Part shown: piece after piece, positions 15,652-26,074 of the stretch
Layout of the letters: each line of letters opens with the position of its first letter
How positions within the stretch are numbered: the first letter of the stretch is position 1
NCBI RefSeq assembly: GCF_019024285.1
Contig: NZ_WMKZ01000001.1
Coordinates: 620,001 to 684,000 of the forward strand
Source: Alkalihalobacterium elongatum
GTDB lineage: Bacteria > Bacillota > Bacilli > Bacillales > Bacillaceae_F
Direction of reading: 5' to 3'
DNA length: 64,000 nucleotides
The notes under the pieces: generated by a model
Database searches by the model: none
What the model was told of the DNA's origin: nothing
Seen by the model: only the letters and a program-made list of their open reading frames with translations
Program-made: the position numbers and the translations under genes

Positions 15652-16937
15652 GCTTTCGCCCCCTCCTTTCCTTTAAGGAAATAGATGGTATCTAACTTAA
15701 TTTTGTTAGCAATGGCTACAACATCTTCTTTAGTTACTTTGTTTATCCCTGCAATCCAGTCATCAAGTGAACGATCTTGTTTAGCTATTACATTATGATA
15801 TAAAAGTTCAGCATACCCTCTTGCAGTATCGGCTGATTCTAACAACTGGTTATTAATCATTGCTTTAGTTTGATCTAACTCACCGTCAGTAAATTCACCT
15901 TTTCTCATATTCTCCATCTGCTCATTTATAATTGAAACTGCTTTATCATAATTTTCAAATTCAATACCTGACATTACCATAATAATTCCTTTATGACTTT
16001 CATAACGGGAAGCAGCATAATAAGCTAAACTCGCTTTTTCTCGGACATTAATGAATAGCTTAGAGTGAGAAAACCCTCCGAATAACCCATTAAAAACTTG
16101 TAGAGCGTAATAATTATCATCTTTATAGGTTGTGTACGTGCGGTATCCCATATGAAGCTTTCCTTGCTTAACATCTTGTTCATCAAAAACGGTATTCACT
16201 TCTATCACATCTTTTTGTGTTGTTTCAACATCAATTCCTGTATTAGTACGCCCTTCAGGAAGAGCAAAATACTGCTCCACTTTTTCTTTCACTTCATCTG
16301 GATTGATATCTCCAACTATATACAGATCAACTTTATCTTCCTTTAGTAATTGTTGATAATAATCAAATAGATCCTTTTCATTTATAGAGTCTATTTGTTT
16401 TTCATCCCCATGGACGGATAATGCAAAGGGTTCCCCTTTACACATTTCTTCAGTAATTCTCATGTTTGCATAGCGCATTTTATCATCATACACCGATTTT
16501 ATGCGCTGTTTAAGCGACCGCTTCTCACTCTCAACAATTGCTGAGATAAATTGCCCGTTTTCTTGATTAGGCTGTAGTAATACTTCTGCTAATAATTGAA
16601 CAGCATGTTCAAACAATGGTGTCGGGTCTTTAAGAAATTTCTCATTTGCAATGTCCATTCTAATGCCGATAACATGTTCTTCACCTTTTTTTTGAACATC
16701 AACAGATAAACTTGCTCCGTAAAGTTCATCTAATCGATTTCTTAGCTCTTTCCTTGTAGGTGATTGAGCAGTGCCACTTTGAAGGATATGGGGGATTAAT
16801 GCTCTTTTTGTAACCGTTTCTGATTGTAACGGAGCTTTTAGCAATAAAACGAGTGTTGTAGTTTTATACTTTGGTGTATTTACCATATGTAAATGCATAC
16901 CATTCAACTCACTGTGAATTTCCTGGAGCTGGTTCAT
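15648..16937 (-). CDS. ymfF: YmfF, M16-family peptidase homologue lacking the zinc motif
   Basis: The product is 429 residues with two M16-type halves. No HxxEH is present near the N-terminus, where the catalytic motif should be. The C-terminal substrate-binding signature with Arg and Tyr is kept (FINVREKASLAYYAASR). It is therefore probably the non-catalytic partner of YmfH, a common division of labour in M16 heterodimers. It opens the ymfF-ymfH-ymfI unit with a GGGAGTG ribosome site and lies 45 bases after ymfC. Confidence 0.94.
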   Translation of the reverse strand: MNQLQEIHSELNGMHLHMVNTPKYKTTTLVLLLKAPLQSETVTKRALIPHILQSGTAQSPTRKELRNRLDELYGASLSVDVQKKGEEHVIGIRMDIANEKFLKDPTPLFEHAVQLLAEVLLQPNQENGQFISAIVESEKRSLKQRIKSVYDDKMRYANMRITEEMCKGEPFALSVHGDEKQIDSINEKDLFDYYQQLLKEDKVDLYIVGDINPDEVKEKVEQYFALPEGRTNTGIDVETTQKDVIEVNTVFDEQDVKQGKLHMGYRTYTTYKDDNYYALQVFNGLFGGFSHSKLFINVREKASLAYYAASRYESHKGIIMVMSGIEFENYDKAVSIINEQMENMRKGEFTDGELDQTKAMINNQLLESADTARGYAELLYHNVIAKQDRSLDDWIAGINKVTKEDVVAIANKIKLDTIYFLKGKEGAKA

Positions 16938-16982
16938 CGTATCACTCCCTACTATAGAATATACTTCCTACTTAGGCATAGG

Positions 16983-17708
16983 TTATGCCTTTATTCGCTT
17001 TCTTACTACTTTAAACTTGAATTTATCTGCTCTAAAATAATTTAAGGAAAAAAGAATAGGTTGATCTGACTCATCATAATGCATTTGCTTTAGTAACAAC
17101 AACGATGTTTCTGGTTCACAGTTTAATATAGGTGATATCTTATCATGATACCCAACAGGGACGATCGTTGTAACAGCATAAGAGATATTATGCCCGATTG
17201 ACTCTAAAAATTTAAAAATAGACCCAATTTCGTGAATAGAGTGTTTACCAAGCATTTCTTCTGGAATTCGGTCCAAACAATAAACTACAGGCTCATCGTC
17301 AGCAGTTCGAACTCTTTCAATGACAACACAATTCTCCATAGTCTCCTCATCGAACCTTACTTTATCATCTTCAGTTGCTTCCTCCACAAAAGAAGACAGA
17401 AAGATAGTCCCAGGTTCTTTATTAGCGTTGGCGATCATATCTGAAACGCTATACAACTCTTCAATCCCCGAAGAAAACAACGGCTTTGAATGTACGAATG
17501 TACCCACACCATGTCTTCGTAAGACTACCCCTTCATCTTCGAGGATTCTCAATGCTTCTCTCAAAGTTGCCCTACTAACTCCTAACTGCTTAGATAGTTC
17601 AAATTCAGAAGGTAATTTTTCCCCTTCTTTAAAAATTTGTTGATCAATATCTTCTTTGATTTTATCAATAACTTGTAAATACAATGGACGACTATCAGCT
17701 TTAATCAT
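16983..17708 (-). CDS. ymfC: YmfC, GntR-family (HutC/UTRA) transcription regulator
   Basis: The product is 241 residues. A winged-helix GntR domain at about 1-70 ([15 protein letters not shown], then [22 protein letters not shown]) is followed by a UTRA effector domain (about 85-240). The ligand is unknown. I chose ATG at 17708 because AAGGAG lies 8 bases upstream; a GTG three codons earlier overlaps that site. It lies 26 bases before spoIIIE in the coordinate sense, i.e. it follows spoIIIE transcriptionally, as in B. subtilis. Confidence 0.93.
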   Translation of the reverse strand: MIKADSRPLYLQVIDKIKEDIDQQIFKEGEKLPSEFELSKQLGVSRATLREALRILEDEGVVLRRHGVGTFVHSKPLFSSGIEELYSVSDMIANANKEPGTIFLSSFVEEATEDDKVRFDEETMENCVVIERVRTADDEPVVYCLDRIPEEMLGKHSIHEIGSIFKFLESIGHNISYAVTTIVPVGYHDKISPILNCEPETSLLLLKQMHYDESDQPILFSLNYFRADKFKFKVVRKRIKA

Positions 17709-17733
17709 TCTCCCCACTCCTTAACACCAACAA

Positions 17734-20082
17734 TTATTGTGCTGACGCTTCTTCTGTAGACTTTGAAACTAATACTTCCCTTGGTTTACTTCCTTCATAT
17801 GGCCCTACAATGCCTCTAGCTTCCATTTCATCAATAAGTCTAGCTGCTCTCGTATAACCAATTCTAAACCTACGTTGCAGCATCGATACAGAGGCTGTAT
17901 TCATTTCTACTACAAGTTCAACTGCAGGTTGATATAGTTCATCATCCACTTCAGTTACAATTTCAGGTTCTTCAGATGGAGTCATTTCTTCTTGATATTG
18001 CGCCCTTTGCTGACTAATGACAAAATCCACAACTGTTTCAACCTCATCATCGGATAAAAATGCCCCTTGTACACGAGTTGGCTTAGTTGCCCCTACTGGA
18101 AGATAAAGCATGTCTCCCCGGCCTAAAAGCTTCTCCGCACCCCCGCTGTCAAGGATCGTACGAGAATCTGTTTGAGACGATACTCCAAATGCTATTCTCG
18201 AAGGGATATTTGCTTTAATCACACCTGTAATAACGTCGACAGAAGGTCGCTGTGTAGCAATAATCATATGGATACCAGCAGCACGTGCCATCTGTGCTAA
18301 ACGCGTGATTGAATCTTCGACATCTCCAGATGCAACCATCATTAAGTCTGCTAATTCATCAACAATTACAACGATATATGGTAATAATGGTTGTTTTGCC
18401 TCTTCAGTCTCATTTTGCTTTTTTATGAGATCATTATAACCTTCAATATTCCTCGTTCCTGAATGTGAAAATAAATCGTACCTGCGCTCCATCTCACTAA
18501 CAACCTTCTTTAAAGCTTGTGAAGCTTTTTTAGGCTCGGTAACAACTGGTGTTAGTAAGTGTGGTATACCATTATAAACGTTTAATTCAACCATTTTAGG
18601 GTCAATCATCATTAGCTTTACTTCATGAGGCTTTGCTTTCATAAGTAAACTCGTAATAATACCATTAATACATACACTCTTTCCGCTACCTGTTGCACCA
18701 GCCACTAGTAAATGCGGCATTTTATTTAATGATGCCAATACAGGTTCACCTGAAATATCTCGGCCTAGAGCAACTGAAAGTGGGTGAGCCTCTTGCCTAT
18801 TTTTTGCTGAATCAAGAACCTCTCTTAACGTTACAAGGGCTACTTCTTTGTTTGGAACCTCGATTCCAATTGCAGATTTTCCAGGAATAGGTGCCTCTAT
18901 ACGTATATCTTTCGCTGCTAGAGCTAGTGCTAAATCATCAGCTAAATTAACAATTTTACTTACTTTGACACCTACATTTGGATGAACTTCATATTTTGTA
19001 ACAGCAGGCCCTAGATGAACTTCCGTTACTTTTGCTTTTACTCCGAAACTCTCCAGTGTCTGCTCTAACTTTTTAGCATTTGCAGATATATGTCTTTTTT
19101 CCATATGTTGTCCATTATTATTGGGTAAATGTAGTAATTCTAAACTTGGTAATTTATAATGTTCATTTGCAACTTCAGACATAATTAACGGTTGAACTGC
19201 TGTAGCTTGTTCTTGTTGATTGTTATTTTCCTTACTGTTAGGTTTTTTTGTATCCACAGTTACTTCATCTGATAATGGCAATGTCAGGTCTGGTGTGTCG
19301 TCTACATAAGCTTGGCTCGTAAAATCATGTATGACTGGCTCTGAAGAAATGGAGGTATTCTCTGTTTGTTCCTTTTGCTGTTCGGTGACATGCTCTTTAT
19401 TTTCTTTTTGCTTTTCTCTTAACTCTGATAACTTAGAGGACAATTCATCAAACCAGCCGCTTAATAACTTTTGAATGAAACTAAAAGTGACTTTAACCAT
19501 TTGCTTAATCTTGGCGAGGACACGATTAATAACATCCGATAGGGACTGATTAGTAATTAACAATACGGCAACGATCATGCCGAAAAATGAAATCAAGTAT
19601 GTTCCTGGAGCATCAAATAAAAAGTGAGTCGCAGCGTATCCAAGTGCACCTACCATTCCACCTCCAAGGTCATTAACAGGTGCATTTTGATGGATTTGCA
19701 TCCAAAACAACTCCCAGGTATTTCGTAAAACAGACGGATCATCAAAGCCTTCCTTACTAGCTAAAACTTCAAACAATCGAACATGAGACAATAAAATAAA
19801 TGAAAATAATAGCAAATAAAGACCAGCTAATCTCCTCGTCCAAAAGGAAGGTACTTCACGTTTAATAATTATATACAAAGCTGAAAGAAAAAGAGCAATC
19901 GTTAGTACAACGTGCCATTCACCAATAAAAAATCGAAATAGATAAACAATTACCTCACCGACACTACCTAATTTTGCAAATGTAATTATAGATAAAATAA
20001 ATAAAGATAATCCAATTAACTCATACGTTAATTGCGTTTTCCATTCTGTTGTTTTTTTCTTTTTTCTTTTTTTAGACATCAT
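17734..20082 (-). CDS. spoIIIE: SpoIIIE/FtsK DNA translocase
   Basis: This septal ATP-dependent pump moves the forespore chromosome through the sporulation septum. It has 782 residues, the usual size. A basic start MSKKRKKKK is followed by four membrane segments (about 20-180), a variable Gln/Glu-rich linker (about 215-330), the alpha/beta motor (about 330-700) with Walker [12 protein letters not shown] and Walker [12 protein letters not shown], and a C-terminal gamma winged helix (about 715-775) with [17 protein letters not shown] that reads SRS-type polar sequences. Two adjacent ATGs (20082, 20079) are possible starts after GAGGGTG. Two stem-loops separate it from ylzJ. Confidence 0.98.
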   Translation of the reverse strand: MMSKKRKKKKTTEWKTQLTYELIGLSLFILSIITFAKLGSVGEVIVYLFRFFIGEWHVVLTIALFLSALYIIIKREVPSFWTRRLAGLYLLLFSFILLSHVRLFEVLASKEGFDDPSVLRNTWELFWMQIHQNAPVNDLGGGMVGALGYAATHFLFDAPGTYLISFFGMIVAVLLITNQSLSDVINRVLAKIKQMVKVTFSFIQKLLSGWFDELSSKLSELREKQKENKEHVTEQQKEQTENTSISSEPVIHDFTSQAYVDDTPDLTLPLSDEVTVDTKKPNSKENNNQQEQATAVQPLIMSEVANEHYKLPSLELLHLPNNNGQHMEKRHISANAKKLEQTLESFGVKAKVTEVHLGPAVTKYEVHPNVGVKVSKIVNLADDLALALAAKDIRIEAPIPGKSAIGIEVPNKEVALVTLREVLDSAKNRQEAHPLSVALGRDISGEPVLASLNKMPHLLVAGATGSGKSVCINGIITSLLMKAKPHEVKLMMIDPKMVELNVYNGIPHLLTPVVTEPKKASQALKKVVSEMERRYDLFSHSGTRNIEGYNDLIKKQNETEEAKQPLLPYIVVIVDELADLMMVASGDVEDSITRLAQMARAAGIHMIIATQRPSVDVITGVIKANIPSRIAFGVSSQTDSRTILDSGGAEKLLGRGDMLYLPVGATKPTRVQGAFLSDDEVETVVDFVISQQRAQYQEEMTPSEEPEIVTEVDDELYQPAVELVVEMNTASVSMLQRRFRIGYTRAARLIDEMEARGIVGPYEGSKPREVLVSKSTEEASAQ

Positions 20083-20230
20083 TTCACCCTCTAGTGCGAC
20101 TTTATATACGAAAATACAATGGTGCTTGTCTCATAAAGTGAAACTCTATGTTTTTTGCCATTTACCTTTCCGTTATTAAAATTGACATTTATAACTGATA
20201 ATTTAATTACCTTTTTTCCCTTCTAATAAG

Positions 20231-20254
20231 AAAAGCAGCCAAAATTGGCTGCTT
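20231..20254 (-). terminator. Intrinsic terminator after tepA-ylzJ
   Basis: AAGCAGCCA (20233-20241) pairs with TGGCTGCTT (20246-20254) with a 4-base loop, followed on the minus strand by TTCTTATT. It is the second of two consecutive hairpins after ylzJ. Confidence 0.75.
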
Positions 20255-20258
20255 CAAC

Positions 20259-20297
20259 CAAGTTTTGTATTATGATTATAACATAATACAAAACTTG
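20259..20297 (-). terminator. 16-bp perfect hairpin after ylzJ
   Basis: CAAGTTTTGTATTATG (20259-20274) and its exact complement (20282-20297) enclose a 7-base AT loop, 10 bases after the ylzJ stop. It lacks its own T run and abuts the GC-richer terminator at 20231-20254. It may stabilise the tepA-ylzJ mRNA 3' end. Confidence 0.6.
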
Positions 20298-20306
20298 TCT
20301 ACATTA

Positions 20307-20528
20307 TTAAAGTTGGGGTTTCCCCATTATAATTCGCCCTGGCGCATAGTTTTCATTCAAGTATTGATGTGGATCACTACTAATAAGACGTACCACTTTA
20401 TACTGCGATTCTCCGATATCTTCTACGACTAACATTCCACCATCGACAGGAATTGTTTGCTGTTTAGCATAGTTACTTTCATCTTGTGGAAATATCATCT
20501 CTTCAGGTAACATTGTATATAGGATCAT
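20307..20528 (-). CDS. ylzJ: YlzJ-family small protein
   Basis: The product is 73 residues starting [14 protein letters not shown] and ending [14 protein letters not shown], as in the YlzJ-like family of spore formers. No catalytic motif or membrane segment is seen. It overlaps tepA by 4 bases (ATGA), so translation is coupled. Function is not established; it always accompanies tepA in this context in B. subtilis. Confidence 0.9.
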   Translation of the reverse strand: MILYTMLPEEMIFPQDESNYAKQQTIPVDGGMLVVEDIGESQYKVVRLISSDPHQYLNENYAPGRIIMGKPQL

Positions 20529-21274
20529 TGGACCATATCACCGCCACCAGCATGTTGTGAACGACGTTCTTCTATTAATTCATTAAGCTTCTTTAATGCT
20601 TGACCTAATCCACCTACTTCATTAATTATTCCGTACTCCACAGCATCTGTTCCAATAACATTCGTCCCGATATCACGCGTTAAATTACCTTTCGAAAACA
20701 TAAGTTCCTTAAACTTTTCTTCATCAATCGAAGAATGTTTCGTTACGAAGCGAATTACACGTTCTTGCATCTTATCTAAATATTCAAATGTTTGCGGTAC
20801 GCCGATAACAAGCCCCGTTAAACGGACTGGGTGAATCGTCATTGTTGCTGTTTCTGCGATAAAACTATAATTAGAAGCAGTTGCAATTGGTACACCTATA
20901 GAATGTCCGCCTCCTAAAACAAGTGTGACGGTTGGCTTTGACATCGAGGCGATCATCTCTGAAATTGCTAAACCAGCTTCAACGTCTCCACCGACTGTAT
21001 TTAATATTACTAACATTCCTTCAATCTTTGAATTTTGTTCTGCAGCAACAAGCTGTGGAATAATGTGTTCATATTTAGTCGTTTTATTTTGAGGTGGCAA
21101 CTGCATATGTCCCTCGATTTGACCGACAATCGTTATACAATGTATGTTCGAAGCATCCATATCTGGAACATTCGTTTGACCTAATTCTTGAATTTTATTA
21201 ACAATACTCGATTTAGGTTCAAGTGCTGGCTTTTCATCACCTTGAGGTTGTTGCGGTTGGTTTGATTCAGTCAT
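20525..21274 (-). CDS. tepA: TepA, ClpP-fold protease/translocation-enhancing protein
   Basis: The product is 249 residues, a ClpP/crotonase-fold serine peptidase. The oxyanion/nucleophile region is [11 protein letters not shown], with Ser at about 124, and a following IHPVR motif could give the His. The N-terminal 40 residues are Gln/Pro-rich and disordered. In B. subtilis TepA was reported to help protein export and to act during sporulation on a subset of spore proteins. It follows rnjB's terminator and is coupled to ylzJ. Confidence 0.93.
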   Translation of the reverse strand: MTESNQPQQPQGDEKPALEPKSSIVNKIQELGQTNVPDMDASNIHCITIVGQIEGHMQLPPQNKTTKYEHIIPQLVAAEQNSKIEGMLVILNTVGGDVEAGLAISEMIASMSKPTVTLVLGGGHSIGVPIATASNYSFIAETATMTIHPVRLTGLVIGVPQTFEYLDKMQERVIRFVTKHSSIDEEKFKELMFSKGNLTRDIGTNVIGTDAVEYGIINEVGGLGQALKKLNELIEERRSQHAGGGDMVQ

Positions 21275-21472
21275 TATATGGTCCTCCTTTATATGTATCT
21301 AATGATAGTATGTCGTGATACAGCCGAATAATTCCCATTAGATATGAGAATGACATAAATAACTACAGAAAGCTTTTGCATTTGACCATCAGCTGATTTA
21401 TTTCAAAAGCAACACTCACTAAGAAAAGAGTCTAAATCATTAACTCTAAAGCTCAATACAACTATTACACGC

Positions 21473-21503
21473 AAAAAAGAAGCGGATTGCTTAACCCGCT
21501 TCT
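21473..21503 (-). terminator. Intrinsic terminator of rnjB
   Basis: AGAAGCGG (21478-21485) pairs with CCGCTTCT (21496-21503), 10-base loop, followed by a run of T on the minus strand. It begins 8 bases past the rnjB stop. Confidence 0.85.
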
Positions 21504-21510
21504 TAGTGTA

Positions 21511-23178
21511 TTATACTTCCATAATGATTGGTAAGATCATTGGTCTACGCTTTGTTTTTTCGAATAAATAACGACTTAACACTTCTCTAATGCTACTTTT
21601 TAATGAAGACCATTCATTAACATTTTCTGTTACACATTTTACTAATGTTTGTTTAACCATTCCAGTAGCCTCTTCGAGAAGTTTCTCTGACTCTCTTACA
21701 TAAACAAACCCTCTCGATATAATATCAGGACCTGAAATTATTTCTCCATTTGATTTATTTAAGGTAACAACAACTACTAAAATTCCATCTTTTGAGAGTA
21801 AACGGCGATCACGTAATACAATATTACCGACATCTCCAACTCCCAGACCATCAATTAAGACATTTCCAGATGGAACTTTACCTGCTTTTCTACCTGCTCC
21901 ATCAACAAATTCTACTACTTCTCCCTTTTCAACCAGGAAGATCTTTGAAGGGTTTACTCCTACTTCCACAGCAAGATCCCGATGAGCAATTTGCATTCGA
22001 TACTCACCATGAATTGGAACAAAGTATTTTGGTTTCATTAGGTTTAACATTAATTTTAATTCTTCTGCGCTGCCGTGACCTGAAGCATGTACTTTTGTAT
22101 GGCCGTATACAACTTCAGCGCCGATCCGGTACAGCTGATCAATAATTTTTGAAACTGATTTTTCATTTCCTGGAATTGGCGATGCTGCAATGATTACAGT
22201 GTCTTCGCTTGACAATGTGATTTGACGATGTGCACCTCTTGCCATTCTAGTAAGGGCGCTCATTGGTTCACCTTGGCTACCTGTTGTAATAATAGCAATC
22301 TGTTCAGGACGATAATTTTTAACTTGATCGACATCTATAAATAGCTCGTCTGGAGCATTTAAGTATCCTAGATCATTTGCAATTGATATTACTTTTTCCA
22401 TACTTCTTCCAACAATTGCAACTTTACGCTTTGCTTTTGTCGCAGCAGTTATTACTTGTTGAATACGATGGACATTTGAAGCAAATGTAGTCACAATAAT
22501 TCTATTCATTGTATTCTGGAAAACTTCAGCAATACCTTGTCCTACAACTGTTTCAGAAAGTGTATGTCCAGGTCGTTCCGCATTCGTACTATCTGATAAC
22601 AAACAAAGTACACCTTCATTACCAAGTGTAGCCATCTTACCAATTTCTGCATGTTTGCCATCTACAGGGGTTTGATCAAACTTAAAGTCCCCCGTATGAA
22701 CGATTGCACCATAACTTGTAGTTATAACAATTCCTACTGAATCAGGGATACTGTGATTAGTTCTAAAAAATGATACTGGTGTTGAACCTACTGTTATTTC
22801 TGAATTATTATCAATTAACTTCAGAGTTGTTGATTTATATATTCCAGCTTCACGAAGTTTAGCCTCTACTAATCCAAGGGTTAATCTCGTTCCATAAACG
22901 GGTACTTTTAATTTCTGTAAAATATATGGCAATCCACCAATATGGTCTTCATGACCATGAGTTAGAATAATGGCACGGACACGGTCAGCGTTTTCTACTA
23001 GGTATGAGATATCTGGAATTACAATGTCTACTCCCAACATGTCATCATCTGGGAACATTAAACCAGAGTCGATTACGATAATATCATCCTCGACCTCTAC
23101 CACATACATATTTTTGCCTATCTCGCCGACTCCCCCTAAGGCAAAAACTCTAATATTTTCTGTATTTACTTTTGACAA
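21511..23178 (-). CDS. rnjB: Ribonuclease J2
   Basis: The product is 555 residues, a metallo-beta-lactamase/beta-CASP ribonuclease that partners RNase J1 in 5'-to-3' decay and rRNA maturation. Zinc motif LTHGHEDHIGG lies at about 73-83 and VHTGDFKFD at about 160-168; the beta-CASP region and a C-terminal domain follow. Position between dapA and tepA points to rnjB rather than rnjA. In this copy the HxHxDH motif is intact, unlike some J2 proteins with decayed sites. Translation starts at TTG (23178), 8 bases after GGAGG; an out-of-frame ATG lies between the two and leads to a stop after five codons. Confidence 0.95.
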   Translation of the reverse strand: MSKVNTENIRVFALGGVGEIGKNMYVVEVEDDIIVIDSGLMFPDDDMLGVDIVIPDISYLVENADRVRAIILTHGHEDHIGGLPYILQKLKVPVYGTRLTLGLVEAKLREAGIYKSTTLKLIDNNSEITVGSTPVSFFRTNHSIPDSVGIVITTSYGAIVHTGDFKFDQTPVDGKHAEIGKMATLGNEGVLCLLSDSTNAERPGHTLSETVVGQGIAEVFQNTMNRIIVTTFASNVHRIQQVITAATKAKRKVAIVGRSMEKVISIANDLGYLNAPDELFIDVDQVKNYRPEQIAIITTGSQGEPMSALTRMARGAHRQITLSSEDTVIIAASPIPGNEKSVSKIIDQLYRIGAEVVYGHTKVHASGHGSAEELKLMLNLMKPKYFVPIHGEYRMQIAHRDLAVEVGVNPSKIFLVEKGEVVEFVDGAGRKAGKVPSGNVLIDGLGVGDVGNIVLRDRRLLSKDGILVVVVTLNKSNGEIISGPDIISRGFVYVRESEKLLEEATGMVKQTLVKCVTENVNEWSSLKSSIREVLSRYLFEKTKRRPMILPIIMEV

Positions 23179-23890
23179 TTCATGTTCCTCCTAAATGCAC
23201 AATGAAATAAAAATGCTTAATTAATCGCATAAGTTAGCTAACTAAAATTAATATTGTGAAAAATCTAATTTAATCTACCATACTGCAAGGAATACTCGTC
23301 GTAGTCAAAGTAGACACTTACTGAAATCAACAATATGCAGACATTTCCGTAAAAAAATACAAAGTTTTGTGTTTATATAGAAATCAGTAATGGTTTAAGA
23401 TTAGTTAGTTTTTAAAAATGCTTTTTTATTTGGCTGCTTTCAATGCTGCTTCTTCAAGACCGTCTTTAATAGCTCTGTTAACGTTACATAGAGTGTACTC
23501 CAAAGGCTTAGAAACTCATATTTCACGCAATGAGCCTAGTGCCAACGATTTTCTAGAACATCCTTTTAACACAGCCTTATTTATAATACTTCTTATTAAC
23601 GTTTAATTCATTCTTTTTGACGCTAATTAAAATTTATATGTGTGAAAACCAAGCATTCCCTTGGTTAGCGGTCTAGAAGCAAAAAGCAACATTATAATAG
23701 AGCCTTCTATTATCAACAATTCTTTTTTACGATACATTTTAATGTTGTTAGTGTCCTATAAATTACTGGCGTGCCATTAGCCATAAACCGTTATACTATT
23801 TGCCATTAAAATTTACCCGAACTAATCACTTGTTTGTAGTATAACTTAAAATTCAAATAGAAAACAAGATGTATCTAGAAAAATTGGAAC
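23179..23890. other. Long non-coding or decayed region between dapA and rnjB
   Basis: More than 700 bases with no convincing gene. It contains a good minus-strand promoter (23691-23719), a small stem-loop AACCAAG/CTTGGTT (23647-23666), a 12-base palindrome AGTTAGCTAACT (23232-23243), and a minus-strand reading frame of 29 codons (about 23427-23513) ending AIKDGLEEAALKAAK. That frame has no start with a ribosome site and looks like the C-terminal remnant of a small gene. The region may also serve as a long rnjB leader. Confidence 0.5.
23691..23719 (-). promoter_or_regulatory. Candidate sigma-A promoter far upstream of rnjB
   Basis: A perfect TATAAT (23691-23696) and TTGTTG (23714-23719) on the minus strand are separated by 17 bases. 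The nearest recognised gene downstream is rnjB, 510 bases away, so either rnjB has a very long leader or this drives a small RNA. Confidence 0.55.
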
Positions 23891-23922
23891 AATAAAACAG
23901 CTGAACCATTGGTTCAGCTGTT
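23891..23922 (-). terminator. Terminator of the dap operon
   Basis: AACAGCTGAA (23896-23905) pairs with TTCAGCTGTT (23913-23922), with further complementarity into the loop, followed by TTTTATT on the minus strand. The dapA TGA stop (23914-23916) is inside the ascending arm. Confidence 0.8.
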
Positions 23923-24789
23923 AATAATTTGTGATAATATTCCTGTTTCATTATTCGTTAAAGGTACGAGTGGTAATCTAACGCTACCAACATCAATCCC
24001 TTTGATGTGAAGTGCTGCTTTAACACTAGTCGGATTTGGCGTTAAAAATAATGCTTTCATCGTTGGGAGGTATTTACGATGTAGTCTCGCAGCCTCATTT
24101 ACGTTTCCAGATTGAAACGACTGAATAATTTCTTGCATTTCATTCCCAATAATATGTGAAGCTACAGAAACAACACCATTACCACCAATTGCTAATGATG
24201 GTAGAGTTATGCTATCATCACCACTATACAAGGTAAAGTCTTCATCTGTTTTCTCGATAATAGCTGCCATTTGTTCTAAATCACCACTTGCCTCTTTTAC
24301 AGAGACGATATTACTTACTTTCGACAGCTCGACAATTGTCTCAACAGTCATATTTACAACAGATCGACCTGGAATATTATAAAGCATAACTGGTAAAGTT
24401 GTTGAATTAGCTATTGCTTTGAAATGTTCGATCATTCCTTGTTGTGAAGGTTTATTATAATAAGGAGTAACGGCCATAACTCCATTTATTCCAAGCAAAG
24501 CTGCTTTCTTTGTTAGCTCAATCGAAGCTTGAGTATTATTCGATCCTGTACCTGCTATAACTGGAATTCTCCCATTTACAGCTTTTACTACTCTCTCAAA
24601 AAGTGCCAGCTTCTCTTCTATGGTCAAAGTCGGAGATTCACCTGTTGTCCCTGCAACAACGAGACCATCCGATCCATTATTTATAAGGTGTTCAACAAGT
24701 AATTCTGTAGTGTGAAGATCTATATTACCCTTATTATCAAAAGGAGTAACCATCGCTGTTAAAACCCGACCAAAGTTCACTTTGTTCAT
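23914..24789 (-). CDS. dapA: 4-Hydroxy-tetrahydrodipicolinate synthase
   Basis: This class I aldolase condenses pyruvate with aspartate semialdehyde, the branch point to lysine, cell-wall diaminopimelate and spore dipicolinate. It has 291 residues. GTTGESPTL near residue 45 is the pyruvate-binding motif, YNIPGRS contains the catalytic Tyr, and VSVKEAS carries the Schiff-base Lys at about 162. It is the last gene of asd-dapG-dapA, 27 bases after dapG. Linkage with dpaA/dpaB matches B. subtilis, where this DapA isozyme supplies dipicolinate during sporulation. Confidence 0.98.
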   Translation of the reverse strand: MNKVNFGRVLTAMVTPFDNKGNIDLHTTELLVEHLINNGSDGLVVAGTTGESPTLTIEEKLALFERVVKAVNGRIPVIAGTGSNNTQASIELTKKAALLGINGVMAVTPYYNKPSQQGMIEHFKAIANSTTLPVMLYNIPGRSVVNMTVETIVELSKVSNIVSVKEASGDLEQMAAIIEKTDEDFTLYSGDDSITLPSLAIGGNGVVSVASHIIGNEMQEIIQSFQSGNVNEAARLHRKYLPTMKALFLTPNPTSVKAALHIKGIDVGSVRLPLVPLTNNETGILSQIINS

Positions 24790-24816
24790 CTCCTTAAACT
24801 GTAGCTACATACAGTA

Positions 24817-26061
24817 TCATTCTTCCAATGAACGACTTGGTTCAAACATACTTTCTTTTTCAAGTTGAAACATGTCATGTAAAGCATTTACCGCTTTAAT
24901 CATGTCTTCACCTTTCACTAATACCCAAATGGTCGTATGTGAGTCTGCTGACTGTAATATTTGTATATTTTCTTTTGAAAGTGCAGCTACAATTTTTGCG
25001 GTAACTCCTGGTACTCCTGTCATTCCAGCCCCGACAGCTGAAATTTTTGCGCATTCTCTTGTAACTAGTGGTTCGTATCCCATTTGTTCTAGGATTTCTA
25101 TAGCTCGATCAGCAACTTCCTCCATAACGGTATAAACGACACCTAATGGATTAATATTAATAAAGTCCACACTAATTTTTTCATTTGCCATTGCCTTGAA
25201 AACTTTCTCCTGTAGATCATATTGACCTTCTTTAGCGAGGACCTTTATTTGAGTTACTTTTGCCAAGTTTGCAATACCTGTAATTAATCGGTCCTGCACA
25301 TCTTGACCTTGCTGGTCTCCAACAGTTGATGTTACGATTGTCCCTTTACTGTCGGAATAAGTTGAACGAATGTGAATTGGAATTTTGGCTTGCATAGCAA
25401 TTTCCACAGCACGAGGATGGATGACTTTTGCACCTTGATAAGCCATATTACAAATCTCATTATACGTTACTACCGATAATGGTCTAGCTCCCTCAACAAT
25501 ACGAGGATCCGCTGTCATGACACCTTCAACATCTGTAAATATATCAACCCACTCTGCTCCTATTGCCGCTCCAATTGCAGTAGCAGAAGTATCACTACCA
25601 CCACGGCCTAGTGTTGTAATTTCACCTGTTTTCGATTGACCTTGAAATCCAGCTACTACGATTGCATCAACTTTCTCAAGGGCCTTTAATAACTTTTCAC
25701 ATTTCATTTCAACAATTTTTGCATTTGAGAAGTCGTCATTGGTTCTAAAACCAGCTTGAGCGCCAGTCATTGCTTTTGCGTTAACACCATAACTACTTAA
25801 CAAATCTGTAAAAACAACCGATGAGATTATTTCTCCGCACGAAAGAAGGAGGTCCTGTTCTCTTTTCGGTACTGTTTTCGTATTTATAAGGTTTAATAAT
25901 GTGTCAGTAGCATATGGATCGCCACTGCGACCCATTGCTGACACAACTACCACAACTTTATAACCATCATTTACGGATTTTTGTACATGACGAGCAGCTA
26001 AACGCCGCACTTCATCATTCTTAACAGACGTTCCACCAAACTTTTGAACAATTACCTTCAT
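24817..26061 (-). CDS. dapG: Aspartokinase I (diaminopimelate-sensitive type)
   Basis: The enzyme phosphorylates aspartate at the start of the aspartate-family pathway. It has 414 residues. The kinase domain starts VIVQKFGGTSV and contains GFQGQSKTGEITTLGRGGSDT (read in two parts: GFQGQ and TTLGRGGSD). Two ACT domains occupy about 265-400. Its place in the dpa/asd/dapA cluster identifies it as the DapG isozyme, which in B. subtilis is inhibited by meso-diaminopimelate; lysine sensitivity cannot be judged here. It lies 13 bases after asd. Confidence 0.97.
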   Translation of the reverse strand: MKVIVQKFGGTSVKNDEVRRLAARHVQKSVNDGYKVVVVVSAMGRSGDPYATDTLLNLINTKTVPKREQDLLLSCGEIISSVVFTDLLSSYGVNAKAMTGAQAGFRTNDDFSNAKIVEMKCEKLLKALEKVDAIVVAGFQGQSKTGEITTLGRGGSDTSATAIGAAIGAEWVDIFTDVEGVMTADPRIVEGARPLSVVTYNEICNMAYQGAKVIHPRAVEIAMQAKIPIHIRSTYSDSKGTIVTSTVGDQQGQDVQDRLITGIANLAKVTQIKVLAKEGQYDLQEKVFKAMANEKISVDFININPLGVVYTVMEEVADRAIEILEQMGYEPLVTRECAKISAVGAGMTGVPGVTAKIVAALSKENIQILQSADSHTTIWVLVKGEDMIKAVNALHDMFQLEKESMFEPSRSLEE

Positions 26062-26074
26062 AGGACACCTACTC

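Noticed and set aside
23418-23606. 62-codon plus-strand ORF in the rnjB upstream gap
   Set aside because: No ribosome site precedes it and the sequence has no recognisable features; the minus strand shows better coding traces.
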